A stretch of DNA of 64,000 bases from Taeniopygia guttata (lineage: Eukaryota; Chordata; Aves; Passeriformes; Estrildidae). Shown piece after piece: positions 52,601 to 61,694 of this stretch (position 1 is the stretch's first letter; each line of letters starts with the position of its first letter). Below the pieces are notes generated by a model that saw only the letters and a list, made by a program, of their open reading frames with translations, had not been told where the DNA came from and did no database searches. The stretch lies in the NCBI RefSeq assembly GCF_048771995.1, contig NC_133063.1, forward strand, positions 16,554,063 through 16,618,062, written 5' to 3'. Both the position numbers and the translations under genes were made by a program.

Positions 52601-55600
52601 GCAGGAACCAGAATGGGAATCAAACCTGTAAGACTTGTATTCAGAAGGTGGTATTTAACATCTCCAGAAAATAAACTAACACAACAACTCCTTAAAATCC
52701 AGTCTGTGAAAAAAAAAAAAAAAGCAGACAGAACCTGCTTAGAAGAAGACACCTTAAACATAAAACTGTTTCAGCAGACACAGCTGTAACATAGAATTCT
52801 GGGCAAAACCATTTTATTTTATCTTGCAGCATCTGATACTGTACCCTCAGTCTGCTGAGAGGAAGCATGATATTGCCACAACTGGCCAGTAAGTTTGATA
52901 TGAATAGAAGTATTTTTAGAAGTAAAAAAATTTTGAAATCCAAAGACAGGTCATTTTGTATTTCTTACACAACCTAACTCCACAAATATTTCATATTATA
53001 GATTTGTCCCAAACAGCAAGCCAAAAGTACTAGCCTGTGCATAGTTCCCACTGCAAACCACTCCACTCCATTCTGTGATGTTAATGCATTTGGGGTGTTG
53101 AATCAAGTAATTATCCATTCGGCCCACATAGGTATCCCTGTAGTCAGTCACTGAGCCATCTAGATCATGAAATATTGAGTTCTTATCACCATCCAGATCT
53201 CCTTCTTCAAACCAGGGACCAGGCTTCCCAAAGAAGGCTTTCAAAGAAACCTGACAACAACAATAAATGTTTTTGTTCTTCCTGAGGTGAAACACAGACT
53301 AACATTTGCACATGTGCAGAAACACAGGAATTTGACAAAGCTGATTAAAAAATTTATAGTAAGGATAGCAGAATCTTGCGAAGCGGACATGCTGGGTTTT
53401 ACAAACAGGCTCAGGTGAGCTCTTGCCTCTGAACAGTGTTAATATTTGCTGCAGAAAATTCGTTACTAAGTATATATACCAAACCTTACAAAATCTTAAC
53501 AAAAATTTCTTTTCAGCTTTACCACAAGCCATGAATCATTTAGTGTAACATATCCTACATCTCTGCTGGTATTGGATATTTTGGTCAGGAGACAAAGGAG
53601 GTCTGTGTGACCTCCAGCCAGGAGAAAAACTCTGAAGTAGGTATGTGTAGATAGGATGACTTACAGCTCTTGTCTGTGTATGTTAAATACAAGAAAAGAA
53701 AACCATTCGCAAGACTTCAGGAAAACTTGTAGTAAACTTACGTTTGGACCAAACTTCACAAAAGAAATGTTATTTTTTGGAGTCATCTGCCATGGATTTT
53801 TCATCAAGAATCCAACTGCACTGGTAAATCTGTCTGGAGTTGGTACAAAGTTTTTAAATGTGCACTTGGTAAGGTGAATAGGTCCATCATAAATCTGAAA
53901 GCCTCTGATTGGAAATGTCCTGTTGATGCAAGCAAATATTTATACCATCCTGTAACAAAATTCATGGTATGCTTGAATCTGTGTCAAATGTATCTCCTCT
54001 CAGAAATCAGTAAAGCAGCAATTACAGAATGACTTGCAAGACAGAATTTAGCAAAGGAAATAAGGTTTCTCCCCTTTTCTAATGAGTCAAAAAATCCCCT
54101 ACTCTTAAATTTTCCTGTTAGTGGAGCTATCACTCTCCATGTACAAATGTGCCCCTCTTTCAATATAAGAAATACAGCAGAAAAAAAATACCACCTGCTC
54201 TTTGATTGATCATGGCAACTGGAAGTGACTGCAGACTGAAGGAAAGCAAATGTCACTTCTAACTTGAGGAAGGAACACCCAGAGAAAGGCAGGCTGGTAA
54301 GGCTTATCTTGACCCCCAGGAAGATGATGGAGCAGCTAATCCTAGAAACCATTTTGACATGCCTGAAGGACTGGAGAGTTGTCAGGAATAACCAGCATAA
54401 ATTCACCAAGGAGACGCTGATAAACTTCTGTGACGAAATGACTGGCCTGGTAGAGCAGTGGGAGAGCAGTGGACATGGTCTACCAAAATTGTAGTTAGAC
54501 TTTTGACACTGCATCCCACAAGATCCTTATGAAGTATGGGCAGGATGAGAGGACAAATGGCTGGGCCCAGAAAGTGATGGCATAAAATCTGCTTGGTGAC
54601 CAATAATGATGTACCCCAGGGGTCAATACTGAGTCCAGTCTTGTTCATTTTCATTACTGATCTGGATGATTAGGCCCAGTATAGTCTATAGGCCAAGCCT
54701 GCAGAGGGCACAACCGACAGTAAAGCAGCTGGTGCAGCAGAGTTGTGATACCACCCAGACAGACCCTGACAGACTGGACAAATGGGTGGATGGGAATCTC
54801 ATGAAGTTTAACATGGGGAAATGCAAGGTCCTGCACATTGGGAGCAACAACCCTTTGTGCCAGTGAAAAGGACCTATGGGTCCTAGAGGAAGCCAAATTA
54901 ACCTTATGCCAAACAATGTGCCTTTGCCATTGTTTTCAGGACTGTTGAAGTGACAATTTGGAATGCTTGCTCCCAGTGCAAGGCAGATATGGAGATACTC
55001 GAAAGTGCAGCAAAGGGCCACAATGATTAAGTCGCTGGAGCATCTCTCATGGGAAGTAACACTGGGAGACATGGTCAGCCTGGAGCAGAAAAGCCTCAGG
55101 CAGGAATCTCAATCCTCTGAAGGGAGGGTGCAAAAAAGATGAAGCCGGGCTATTCCCAGTGACAAGACCAGGAGGAATGTGCACAAGATGAAACTTAAGA
55201 CATCCCTCCTAAACCACAGGAGAAACTTCACAGAGAGAGTGACTGACCACTGGCACATGTTGCCCAGGAAAATTATGAAGAATCCACCCTTGGAGATATA
55301 GTAAAGACACCTGAATGTTGTCCTGGAACACGATCTCTGGATGACTGTTCTTGAGCAGGGGAGTTGGACAAGATGACCTCCAGAGGCCCCTTCCAGCCTC
55401 AGTTGTTAGGTGATTCCACTGAACAAGACTGAATACTTCATATCACCACCACATTAACATCTCCTCTTTAAATGTCAAAACCAGCAAAAAACTAGGGTGG
55501 CCAGGGCCCATTTCACCCTTTGTCCTACTTAGCCAAGGATGTGTGGGGACAGAACCTGGAGCCACGTGGGCATGGCCAACACATTGTGTTACTTGATACC

Positions 55601-58600
55601 ATCTTACATCATGGCTAGGAAGCAGGGGAACAGACTCTTTTGTTTTCTAAAGGAAAAGTGCTCCTTTTTCTGGGGAAGCAGTGGGGTAACACTGGTCCTG
55701 ACCAGAGGATTTGTCCGCCAGGAGAATACTTTGTGGTGCTGATGGTCCCTTGGCCATCTTGTTCTTCATCTCGAGTGCTACCCAGTCCCAGGTTGAGAGG
55801 TGAGCATTTTTTTTTGCACATTATTCACCTTTGTTTTATATACTTTTGTTATTAATATTGTCACTATTACTGTTAACATTCTTAATCTCATTGTTTCCAG
55901 TACACTGCTTTTGTCTCAGCTTGAGATCTCTGTCTTTTGTCTTTCTCCCCTGAGGAGGTGGGGAAAGGGCAGTGGCTATACGGGGCTCAGTTTCTAGCTG
56001 GAGTTAAACCAAAATAGTTGTCTTTCTTATTCTGCGGCAAGGGTGGGACTTGGTATTATGTTAAACAAGCACCAGTGCAAGTCAAAGAGAGAAGAGAAGG
56101 ATCACAGCCACAGATTGTGATTTGTCACAGACAAGACTGCAGTCTCCAGTCCCAAACTGACCTCTGAAATTCTCTTACCTGAAAGCTCTCTTCTAAACCC
56201 AAATAATTTTTAAGTATAAGGTTTGATTTAAGTAGGGTAACTTAAATTTCTACAGAATAGTAACCTGTTGGAAGCATCAGATAAACCTGCTTCAGCAAAA
56301 ACATGAGAGCGACATAGCTGCACACATAGAATTAAAAAGAAAGCATCACTTTCAATGGAGTCTTAATCTCTGACAGTTCAACCATTAGAAGGGTCTTTAT
56401 ATCTGATACAGAGAATTTTTCTTATATTTCTACTTCCTTCATTCATTACATACTTACCGATTTCTAGGCAGAGTGCGTGTCTTGTTGTCTATTCCTCCAG
56501 TGCCCACATATTTATTTTGTCCACCTTGAAACCCATAATTCTTGCTCTCACCTATGAACAGCGACTCTGATACCTCCTGGCTGGCACCTTCATCATTTGG
56601 GAAGCTTCCATCACTATCAAAGCACATCAAAGACATGTCTATAGCCAAATACTCTCCAGCAGATGATTGTACCAAGGCATAGCACTACTTTTACTTCTCT
56701 AACAGCCCTCCTCAAGTAAAACACTACAGACTTCATGGACAATACAGAAAACAATGGATTTAATAATTAACATTAATAGAGGCTAACTTACTGAAATGTT
56801 CACCAGAGGCAAACATTAAAATTTCTAACTCCCTTTGTAGTGGAGCACCTTTTTATTTACAGCCCACTTTTCTAATCCTAGAACCAGTTTGTCATAATCT
56901 GAATAGCAGTAATTTCAGCTCATTGCCTAAGTTAGTTGGTATTTTTCATTAGAAAGAGACTCTACCCCTGCTAAATGCTCATCCCTTTCTTTCACTTCCA
57001 GCTATTCAGGAAGAAATTAAAATACTGCCTAAGGAATCACACACTACCAAAATTACCTGAATAAATATAACCTTTCTGATAAAGAGGCAACAAACTGTGG
57101 TGTAAACCAAGCACAGGCTGAACTAAAGTGGAAACTTTAGCAGCTGTGCCAATTTACAGCCTCTATAACGTCATCTGCATTACTGGAAATACAACCAGGC
57201 CCCAAACCAAAACTGCAGCTTTATAAAAGCATACCTATTAATTTTAATAGATGCATGTAGATTTTCTAAGCTTCTATGCAAGGAAACGCAGAAATTATTA
57301 AAAAAAGTACTCACCTAGCAAATGTCAAACCTATTCCATTGTCTGCAAACCTACAAGAAAGTTCAAAACATCAGTTGTTTTTTCTGAATTATCCTACAAT
57401 TGTAGGACAATGTAAGAGCACATCCTGCTATGCACTGAAAAAAGCTTGAATTTTTCTATTAATAGAACATATAACCACCACACAGTTAACTTCTCTAGGA
57501 GCACCGTTATTAAAAAGTTCTTAAAAAGTGTTAAAAAGTAAAATAGTTTTCTACACATTTTAAACAGCACTTGAGAGCTTCAGGGAGACAACAGAAATCC
57601 CATGCTGAATTTACCGTCTCTACCAACTCTTAGGTTTCTTTTTACTACAGCTGTTTTTTTGCTGTTTAAGGCAGCTTTTCATCTAATCACATATAAACTT
57701 GCATATTTGAAGTTGTGGGATGGTATGAAAGCTGGTCATAGTGAGAAGTTCCTACAGCTTACCATCAATCCTCTCCCATAACCCTGTTGTAATGCACTGT
57801 GCTAAACAAAGCTTCAGAAAAAACAGCATGCAGCTGTTTGCTTCCAAATACCTACCCAGAGTTCTGAATGAGGATATCTCCTCCCCTGACCCAGGCTCCA
57901 TGATCATTGTTTTTGAAAGAGATTAGTCTGTCAATCAGGGCAGCAACTCGGGGCTTTTCAGGGTCTGCATCTTGATGAGGTCGAAACCTGGGAGAGATAA
58001 ACACTCAGTACAAGAAAACTTTCTTTTATATGTGCCATACAAGTTGCACTGAGTAAACCTGAAAGACAAATAATTATCTGACGGGCAAATTTCACTCTTA
58101 ATGTTTGGAATGAAATAAGCTAAAAGCAGGTACATCTCTGGTTCTCACTAGTACCAGAAAAGCATCTGTGGGGTATCAAGAAGCAGGAATGTGAAACATC
58201 TCTTTTGCAGTAACTCTCACAGGCTCTTGCTCAGTATCACTAAGTTTCTTTAGCTGCCTTTAGCCTCCCTTTGTCCCCTTTTTCTTTCTGCCCTCCCCAC
58301 TTGTAGTGAAGCATTAATGTCAAAGTTTGATGAGGGGAATTATAAGCTCCTAGGAAGGACATACAGGGCTGACATAAGCTATGTAAGAACAGTCTGGACA
58401 TTTGTCTAACTGGTCCTTCAAATGCTTCAAGCTTTTCTGACATATAGCAGTACTGCTTCTTTGGGCATGCCTGAGATCTTTTTATTGCATTGCTACCAAG
58501 ATGGTCTTGTACAGTAAATTATGACTGGAATCTGGTTTAAATAGTAGGAAGAAACAGTCTGATTAAGAACTGGTGACATTTTTGCTTGATTACCCCCAGG

Positions 58601-61600
58601 ACCCCACATAAAAAGTAATATATTTAAAAAGACTACAAACAGGCATTTTGAGCAGGTAAAGACACCTATCCTGTTATCCCAATCACCTGATACTCTTTTG
58701 CTCAGATTTGGATCTGTCCCCATCCAAGGAAGGGAGGGGATGATAAATAAACGTCAGGTTTTGATAGTCCCCGTATTCTCAATTAACATTTAAATCCTTC
58801 CAGTCTGGTTCCATGTACAATGATTAGGGACCTCACATAGTTTTGCAGTGCCTTATTCCTTTTCTTTTTGCTGTGAAACACAAGCCCATTTCATGCACTG
58901 AGTTTCTTGCATCCTCAACACACTAAAGGCTCTTAGAGGGCATCCTGCGCCTCTCAGGTTCCTCTCAATTACCTGTTATGACTGAGGTAAACCACAAGGG
59001 TTATATGGATTTTCTGTGAAAACATGGAACTAGCAGGTTCATTTTCAAATGCTGAAGTATTGACTATCATCAAAATTTGGAACTTTCCTCTTTGCATTTG
59101 CAGCAGTCATTTAACTATCCTTGTCTTAAACACAGTTCAATTGACAATAAAGAATCTATGAACCATATTTTCAGTGCTAATACTTAGTTAACACAATAAC
59201 ATGTTGACAGATACAGTTATCCAATATTCATTTAACCGGTATCCCAGGCTACTTTATTTGAAGTTCAGGATAAGACTAATCAGGCACAGTATAACCTGTA
59301 ATTTTCCTAGACTCTCCACTACCTTCTCTCACTTGTAAACTGAAGAAAATGTGGTGGATTGTACCACCTCTGCAAAGAGCCTTCAGTAGAACTGTACTAT
59401 CAAGCTATGACTTCCAAGACTAGAAGGAACAGCAGAAACATTCAGCAGTAGGAAAGGTGAGTGGATGCACTACTGAAGCCTGTTTCTAACATTAGTTAAA
59501 ACTCAGTTATAAATCAGAAGAAAAGACTTTGAAGGAGTATTTTCCTATTAGCAGCAATTCCAGAAAACATTTTAACAGTAGACAGTAGAGCATGTTTAAA
59601 ACAATGTCCTCTAAGAGGACAGAAACTATCCTGAGGAAAAACTCACAAGAAACCCATATCCTTTCAGAGACACCATCTCTGTTGTTCCCAAAACAGATTA
59701 ATAAATGAAGGAAAAGGACACATACTAACTTACTGCTCAGTTATAATTTATAAATTATTTTATTATTTGAAAAGGGTTTTCTCCTATGTGAATGTAAGAG
59801 CAGTCTCAAAACTTTGCCATTTTTCACCCACTTGAAAGAAAATATCCTTTACCTTGCATTGTTGTCCAAACAAAGATATTCTCTGGGATCATCTGCACTA
59901 GCATTAGTTGTCTTAACACCCTTATCAATGAACAAACCAGCCTGAAATAAGCAAGGAAAGAAAATTCATAATATCCAAAATTAAAGATAGAGTAAAAATG
60001 AAATTTAAAAAATTTAGGCATTGCATTCAATACACATATTAGAAACTCTTAGATCTTTCAGTTTGGCTTCAATTGGTATATTGTCTAAGGGAAAGTCAGT
60101 GAATTAAATATAATAAACCAGTCTGTGCTAAAATTATATGAATTATCTGTAACTAAAAAAAAATACAATGGAAAATGATCAAAGTTCACTCCAGATTTCT
60201 TTCACAACATCTATTTGAGGTTTTGCATTTATTACCAGATGCTGTTCTGGAAAATCTAGAAGCCAATCTTGTGGTGAGTTCAAATTATTCTCATAAATGG
60301 AAAAGAAAAGAAACCCCAAAACCCATTGTGAAAAATCCTTTGTGTTTCACTTTAAAACTAAACTGCCTTTACCATAAAATATTATTTTGATCTATGCAGT
60401 AATAAGCTTGAAACTAAATAATCCAGTATGAAATAAATTACTTGAGAAAATAAAAGCACGAGGAAGCATTTGTGCTCTTTTACTTGAATTACATACAAAT
60501 ACCTGTGACTACTTTCACCTCTGATCCAAATTAAGATTACAATTGAGGCTGCTACACAAGCAGATTCTCAGACCTGCTAGTGGAGTTCTCCTTCAACATG
60601 GAACTTTAGCACACAAATTGCTACCCTTGTTCAAAGATGATAATAGCTGTACAGGTGAAAATCTTTTCTTCACAATGCATTTTTGTATTCAGTATGTTCT
60701 AATTCCAATCTGAATAAAATGCCCTACAGTCCCAAACACATTATTAACACAATTTTCATCAAACACTGCATCATTTCTTGGTATCCCAGACAACTGTAAG
60801 GCAAAATCAGTTTCACTTGGCAAAAAAAAAAAAAAATCCAATAATGATTTATGAGGTTTCAATGGTTAAACTATGAGAATCTTCTGCAGCAAACAAACAC
60901 AAATAAGTACTTACTTAGAGATAGGTGGCTTTGTAAATGTCATTCTATTTATACATACACACAGCAACTAGATTCCAAATGAAATACTTTAAGGATTCCT
61001 CAGCTGAAGTGAAACTTCAGCTAAGAGTGGAAAAGGTTTAAAAGTCAAAGTAACAGAACACTCCTCAATGACCGTAGACTGAGAACTTAATAAGAAAACT
61101 ATCTCAACTATGTAAGCTGCTGAAGGCAATATTAAAGCTTAATCCCTAGCCAGAGACTGTGTCACCATGTGCAAAGACCTGACACTCAGAAAAGAAATTG
61201 TAGCTACTGCAACAAATAATTGAATGACTGCTATAATAAACTTTGGTTCTTCAAGGGTCAGCTTTCTTTAGGGTAGGAAACAAAGCTGTAAAGAGTAGCA
61301 TGTGAAATGCTACTTCTGAAAAAAGAATTTTCTAGAAGTATTAATTGATTTTAGTTGTTTGTGTCTTTCAAGGCCCTGAAGCACTGAATATTCAAAATGC
61401 AACCAGAAAATACACCCATGCTGATTATACATTGTTCTACAGTAGAGCTCAAACACAGCATAAAATCTAATCTCCTACCCAGCTTATAATGCAAACAGAC
61501 AAGCTACAATATAGAATACTGAGAAAATAAAACTTCACTGTTTTTTTAATAACATACTACATTACCTTAAAATTAGAATGAACCCTGTTGTTATAGAAGA

Positions 61601-61694
61601 TTCCTAGGGGTGTAAGCTCTGATTTGGTTTCGATGGCTAGACTGTGAGAATCTCCTGTAGCAACCCTGTGGAACAAATACCATATTCCAGCATC
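46490..61694 (-). CDS. CEMIP2: CEMIP2 (TMEM2), C-terminal half, 14 coding exons
   Basis: CEMIP2 is a type II plasma-membrane glycoprotein of the CEMIP/TMEM2 family, implicated in hyaluronan degradation at the cell surface. The visible exons join as 61566-61694, 59853-59941, 57856-57987, 57315-57350, 56458-56613, 53742-53919, 53035-53250, 52152-52363, 51448-51633, 50131-50350, 49485-49583, 48256-48404, 47452-47558 and 46490-46686. They total 2,106 nt (701 aa plus TAA) and keep frame throughout. Family-diagnostic stretches include GIFYNNRVHSNFK, FFGKPGPWFE, QPVVMLQKGYTIHWNG and GHSYCSSQGCERIKI. They match CEMIP2 better than the secreted paralogue CEMIP, which ends in a lysine-rich tail instead of LELLKKAARSH. 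The human protein is about 1,380 aa, so roughly the first 680 residues (anchor, G8, first GG domain) lie beyond 64,000. Introns run 491-2,538 bp and all are GT-AG except one GC-AG. Coordinates come from reading splice sites by eye. Confidence 0.95.
47452..47558 (-). CDS. CEMIP2: CEMIP2 visible exon 13 (GG domain)
   Basis: This exon is 107 nt, too short to stand out as an ORF. Reading for the conserved SIVLLSTRG segment located it at once. It reads RSIVLLSTRGDVAIPNNLAE, then ALMSLGTAKPPYLQSN plus the first base of a glycine codon. The acceptor is TTGCAG and the donor AACG|GTTGGT, a weaker donor than its neighbours. It joins exons 12 and 14 in phase. Confidence 0.92.
48256..48404 (-). CDS. CEMIP2: CEMIP2 visible exon 12 (GG domain)
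   Basis: This exon is 149 nt, reading VNNTIFSFKDNGILIVVVDA, then CTGTVLGNKLFSGVDIRRVD and GYLKSGIPQ, with two bases left over. The acceptor is TTCAG and the donor AAAG|GTATGT. It encodes the beta-strand core of the GG domain (ILIVVVD) and one NNT sequon. Confidence 0.94.
49485..49583 (-). CDS. CEMIP2: CEMIP2 visible exon 11 (start of second GG domain)
   Basis: This exon is 99 nt, 33 codons in phase 0. It starts MVFTSDPHRNYLLVQVN, carries the sequon NSSD, and ends QQAFIY. The acceptor is ATCCAG and the donor TAT|GTAAGT. From family knowledge, the GG-type lectin-like domain near the CEMIP2 C-terminus begins about here. Confidence 0.93.
50131..50350 (-). CDS. CEMIP2: CEMIP2 visible exon 10
   Basis: This exon is 220 nt. 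It reads LLFLFLQAKYNRDGHSYCSS, then QGCERIKIVTKDSSKGICNC and MAKAYPKYYQVPTIIK, and ends CTKCGTTQ at a codon boundary. The acceptor is GTGTAG and the donor CTCAG|GTAAAA. It holds several cysteines, including the CTKC pair, presumably in extracellular disulfides. Confidence 0.95.
51448..51633 (-). CDS. CEMIP2: CEMIP2 visible exon 9
   Basis: This exon is 186 nt, entering as (K)NDWVRVGLCYQQKTDF and ending EKNRSDKKFYFDNST. The acceptor is TTTTAG and the donor ACTGG|GTAACT. The DWVRVGLCY motif is shared by CEMIP and CEMIP2. The middle of the exon is the least conserved part. Confidence 0.94.
52152..52363 (-). CDS. CEMIP2: CEMIP2 visible exon 8
   Basis: This exon is 212 nt. It reads VYVQTWNGQNLSMTIVRDEY, then PANPMVLRGINQRAAAFQQY and QPVVMLQKGYTIHWNGKAP, with the sequon NVT before YLYLINFS. 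The acceptor is ATATAG and the donor AGCAA|GTATGT. It leaves two bases of a lysine codon for the next exon. Confidence 0.95.
53035..53250 (-). CDS. CEMIP2: CEMIP2 visible exon 7, followed by a GC donor
   Basis: This exon is 216 nt, exactly 72 codons. It reads VSLKAFFGKPGPWFEEGDLD, then GDKNSIFHDLDGSVTDYRDT and YVGRMDNYLIQHPKCINITE, and ends VVCSGNYAQ. The acceptor is TGTCAG. After the final CAG the intron starts GCTAGT, not GT. The next exon enters in phase 0 as VYVQTW, so only the GC donor keeps frame. A GT four bases downstream would shift it. Confidence 0.93.
53742..53919 (-). CDS. CEMIP2: CEMIP2 visible exon 6
   Basis: This exon is 178 nt. It reads RTFPIRGFQIYDGPIHLTKC, then TFKNFVPTPDRFTSAVGFLM, and ends NNISFVKFGPN at a codon boundary. 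The acceptor is AACAG and the donor AAC|GTAAGT. It contains an NIS glycosylation sequon. The intron before it (53,920-56,457) is the largest visible one and holds the CR1 and LTR insertions. Confidence 0.94.
54256..55425 (+). mobile_element. CR1 LINE, 5'-truncated, antisense within CEMIP2
   Basis: This is the 3' part of a chicken repeat 1 non-LTR retrotransposon. Interrupted reverse-transcriptase remnants are readable. They include a TFDTASHKIL-like segment, a GVPQGS-like region broken into 'VPQGSILSPVLFIFITDLDD', and DRLDKWVDGNLMKFNMGKCK at 54,760-54,820. The last of these fits the CR1 thumb/connection pattern. A typical CR1 3' untranslated tail follows, with gagcaggggagttggacaag then atgacctccagaggcccctt. 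Several stops and frameshifts show it is long dead. The terminal octamers are degraded (GGTGATTCC). Confidence 0.85.
55490..56020 (+). mobile_element. old ERVL-type LTR (TguLTR5/GGLTR-like), 5' part eroded
   Basis: The 3' portion follows the layout of the common avian ERVL LTR: a T-rich R/U5 region, a 'tctcagcttgagatctctgt' segment, a 'cccctgaggaggtggggaaa' segment, then a tail reading 'ggagttaaaccaaaatag' near 56,003-56,020. In well-kept copies that tail ends in GGGGTTAAACCACRACA. The upstream part (55,500-55,630) aligns loosely with the family's U3. Divergence looks high. No internal retroviral sequence is attached, so it is probably a solo LTR. The family call is from memory. Confidence 0.65.
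56458..56613 (-). CDS. CEMIP2: CEMIP2 visible exon 5
   Basis: This exon is 156 nt, reading SDGSFPNDEGASQEVSESLF, then IGESKNYGFQGGQNKYVGTG and GIDNKTRTLPRN. The acceptor is TGATAG and the donor ATCG|GTAAGT. The SLFIGESKNYGFQGGQNKYV block is nearly the same as the remembered human CEMIP2 sequence, which makes this one of the strongest identifiers of the gene. Confidence 0.95.
57315..57350 (-). CDS. CEMIP2: CEMIP2 visible exon 4 (36-nt microexon)
   Basis: This is a very short exon of 36 nt encoding FADNGIGLTFA plus the first two bases of a serine codon. The acceptor is TTGTAG and the donor GCTAG|GTGAGT. It is too small to show up as an ORF. It was found because the flanking exons need exactly this conserved segment, and it restores frame on both sides. 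Confidence 0.9.
   Translation of the reverse strand, partial: VCRQWNRFDIC
57856..57987 (-). CDS. CEMIP2: CEMIP2 visible exon 3
   Basis: This exon is 132 nt. With the two bases from the previous exon it reads RFRPHQDADPEKPRVAA, then LIDRLISFKNNDHGAWVRGG and DILIQNS. The acceptor is CCCAG and the donor TCTGG|GTAGGT. The donor was placed so that the next exon enters as FADNGIG. The NNDHGAW(V)RGG segment is a family hallmark. Confidence 0.93.
57988..59852 (-). other. CEMIP2: CEMIP2 intron, 1,865 bp
   Basis: No coding signal, LTR or CR1 was recognised. A mildly GC-richer patch at about 58,700-58,990 has no readable identity. Open frames at 57,935-58,135 and 58,240-58,443 are not conserved-looking. 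Confidence 0.6.
59853..59941 (-). CDS. CEMIP2: CEMIP2 visible exon 2
   Basis: This exon is 89 nt, starting in phase 0 and leaving two bases (AG) for the next codon. It reads AGLFIDKGVKTTNASADD and then PREYLCLDNNA. The acceptor is TTTCAG and the donor CAAG|GTAAAG. It continues the beta-helix region conserved between CEMIP2 and CEMIP. Confidence 0.93.
59942..61565 (-). other. CEMIP2: CEMIP2 intron with decayed exon copy
   Basis: A 1,624-bp GT-AG intron. Its notable content is a 38-bp copy of part of the upstream exon at 60,855-60,892 and a 15-nt poly(A) at 60,822-60,836 beside it. The rest is AT-rich with no repeat recognised. Confidence 0.8.
60855..60892 (-). pseudogene. pseudo-exon: partial copy of CEMIP2 visible exon 1
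   Basis: On the same strand as the gene, this segment matches 61,626-61,663 in the exon at 32 of 38 positions. All six differences are transitions. In the exon's frame it reads EDSHSLTIET where the exon has GDSHSLAIET, and three of the six changes are silent. A 4-bp insertion relative to the exon follows at once and brings a TAA stop, so it cannot stand in for the exon as it is. A pyrimidine-rich stretch ending GCTGCAG precedes it, giving it an acceptor-like start. It is read as a relic of local exon duplication. Confidence 0.7.
61566..61694 (-). CDS. CEMIP2: CEMIP2 visible exon 1 (beta-helix region)
   Basis: This exon is 129 nt, 43 codons in phase 0. It starts DAGIWYLFHR and ends NNRVHSNFK. 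The acceptor reads TTGCAG and the donor AAG|GTAATG. It belongs to the parallel beta-helix (PbH1) part of the ectodomain. Part of its sequence, around GDSHSLAIET, recurs as a decayed copy about 770 bp downstream in the following intron. Confidence 0.93.

Larger units (their letters stand above)
53920..56457 (-). other. CEMIP2: CEMIP2 intron carrying CR1 and LTR insertions
   Basis: At 2,538 bp this is the largest complete intron visible. Most of it is transposon-derived: a CR1 LINE at about 54,256-55,425 and an ERVL-type LTR at about 55,490-56,020. Both are on the plus strand, antisense to the gene. Without them the intron would be near 0.8 kb, similar to its neighbours. Confidence 0.8.

Noticed and set aside
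53035..53038. Alternative GT donor four bases into the intron (CAGGCTA|GTACTT)
   Set aside because: It would add four bases and shift the downstream frame, losing the conserved VYVQTW start.
53984..54514. 176-codon minus-strand open frame
   Set aside because: It lies in a CEMIP2 intron and overlaps the antisense CR1. The peptide has no domain and crosses the repeat boundary.
54264..54866. Open frames of 76 and 66 codons on plus inside the intron
   Set aside because: They are broken remnants of the CR1 reverse transcriptase, not host genes.
46490..61694. Assigning the gene to CEMIP (KIAA1199)
   Set aside because: The exons share the family fold, but the GIFYNNRVHSNFK, FQGGQNKYVGTGGI and LELLKKAARSH segments fit CEMIP2. 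CEMIP ends in a lysine-rich tail.
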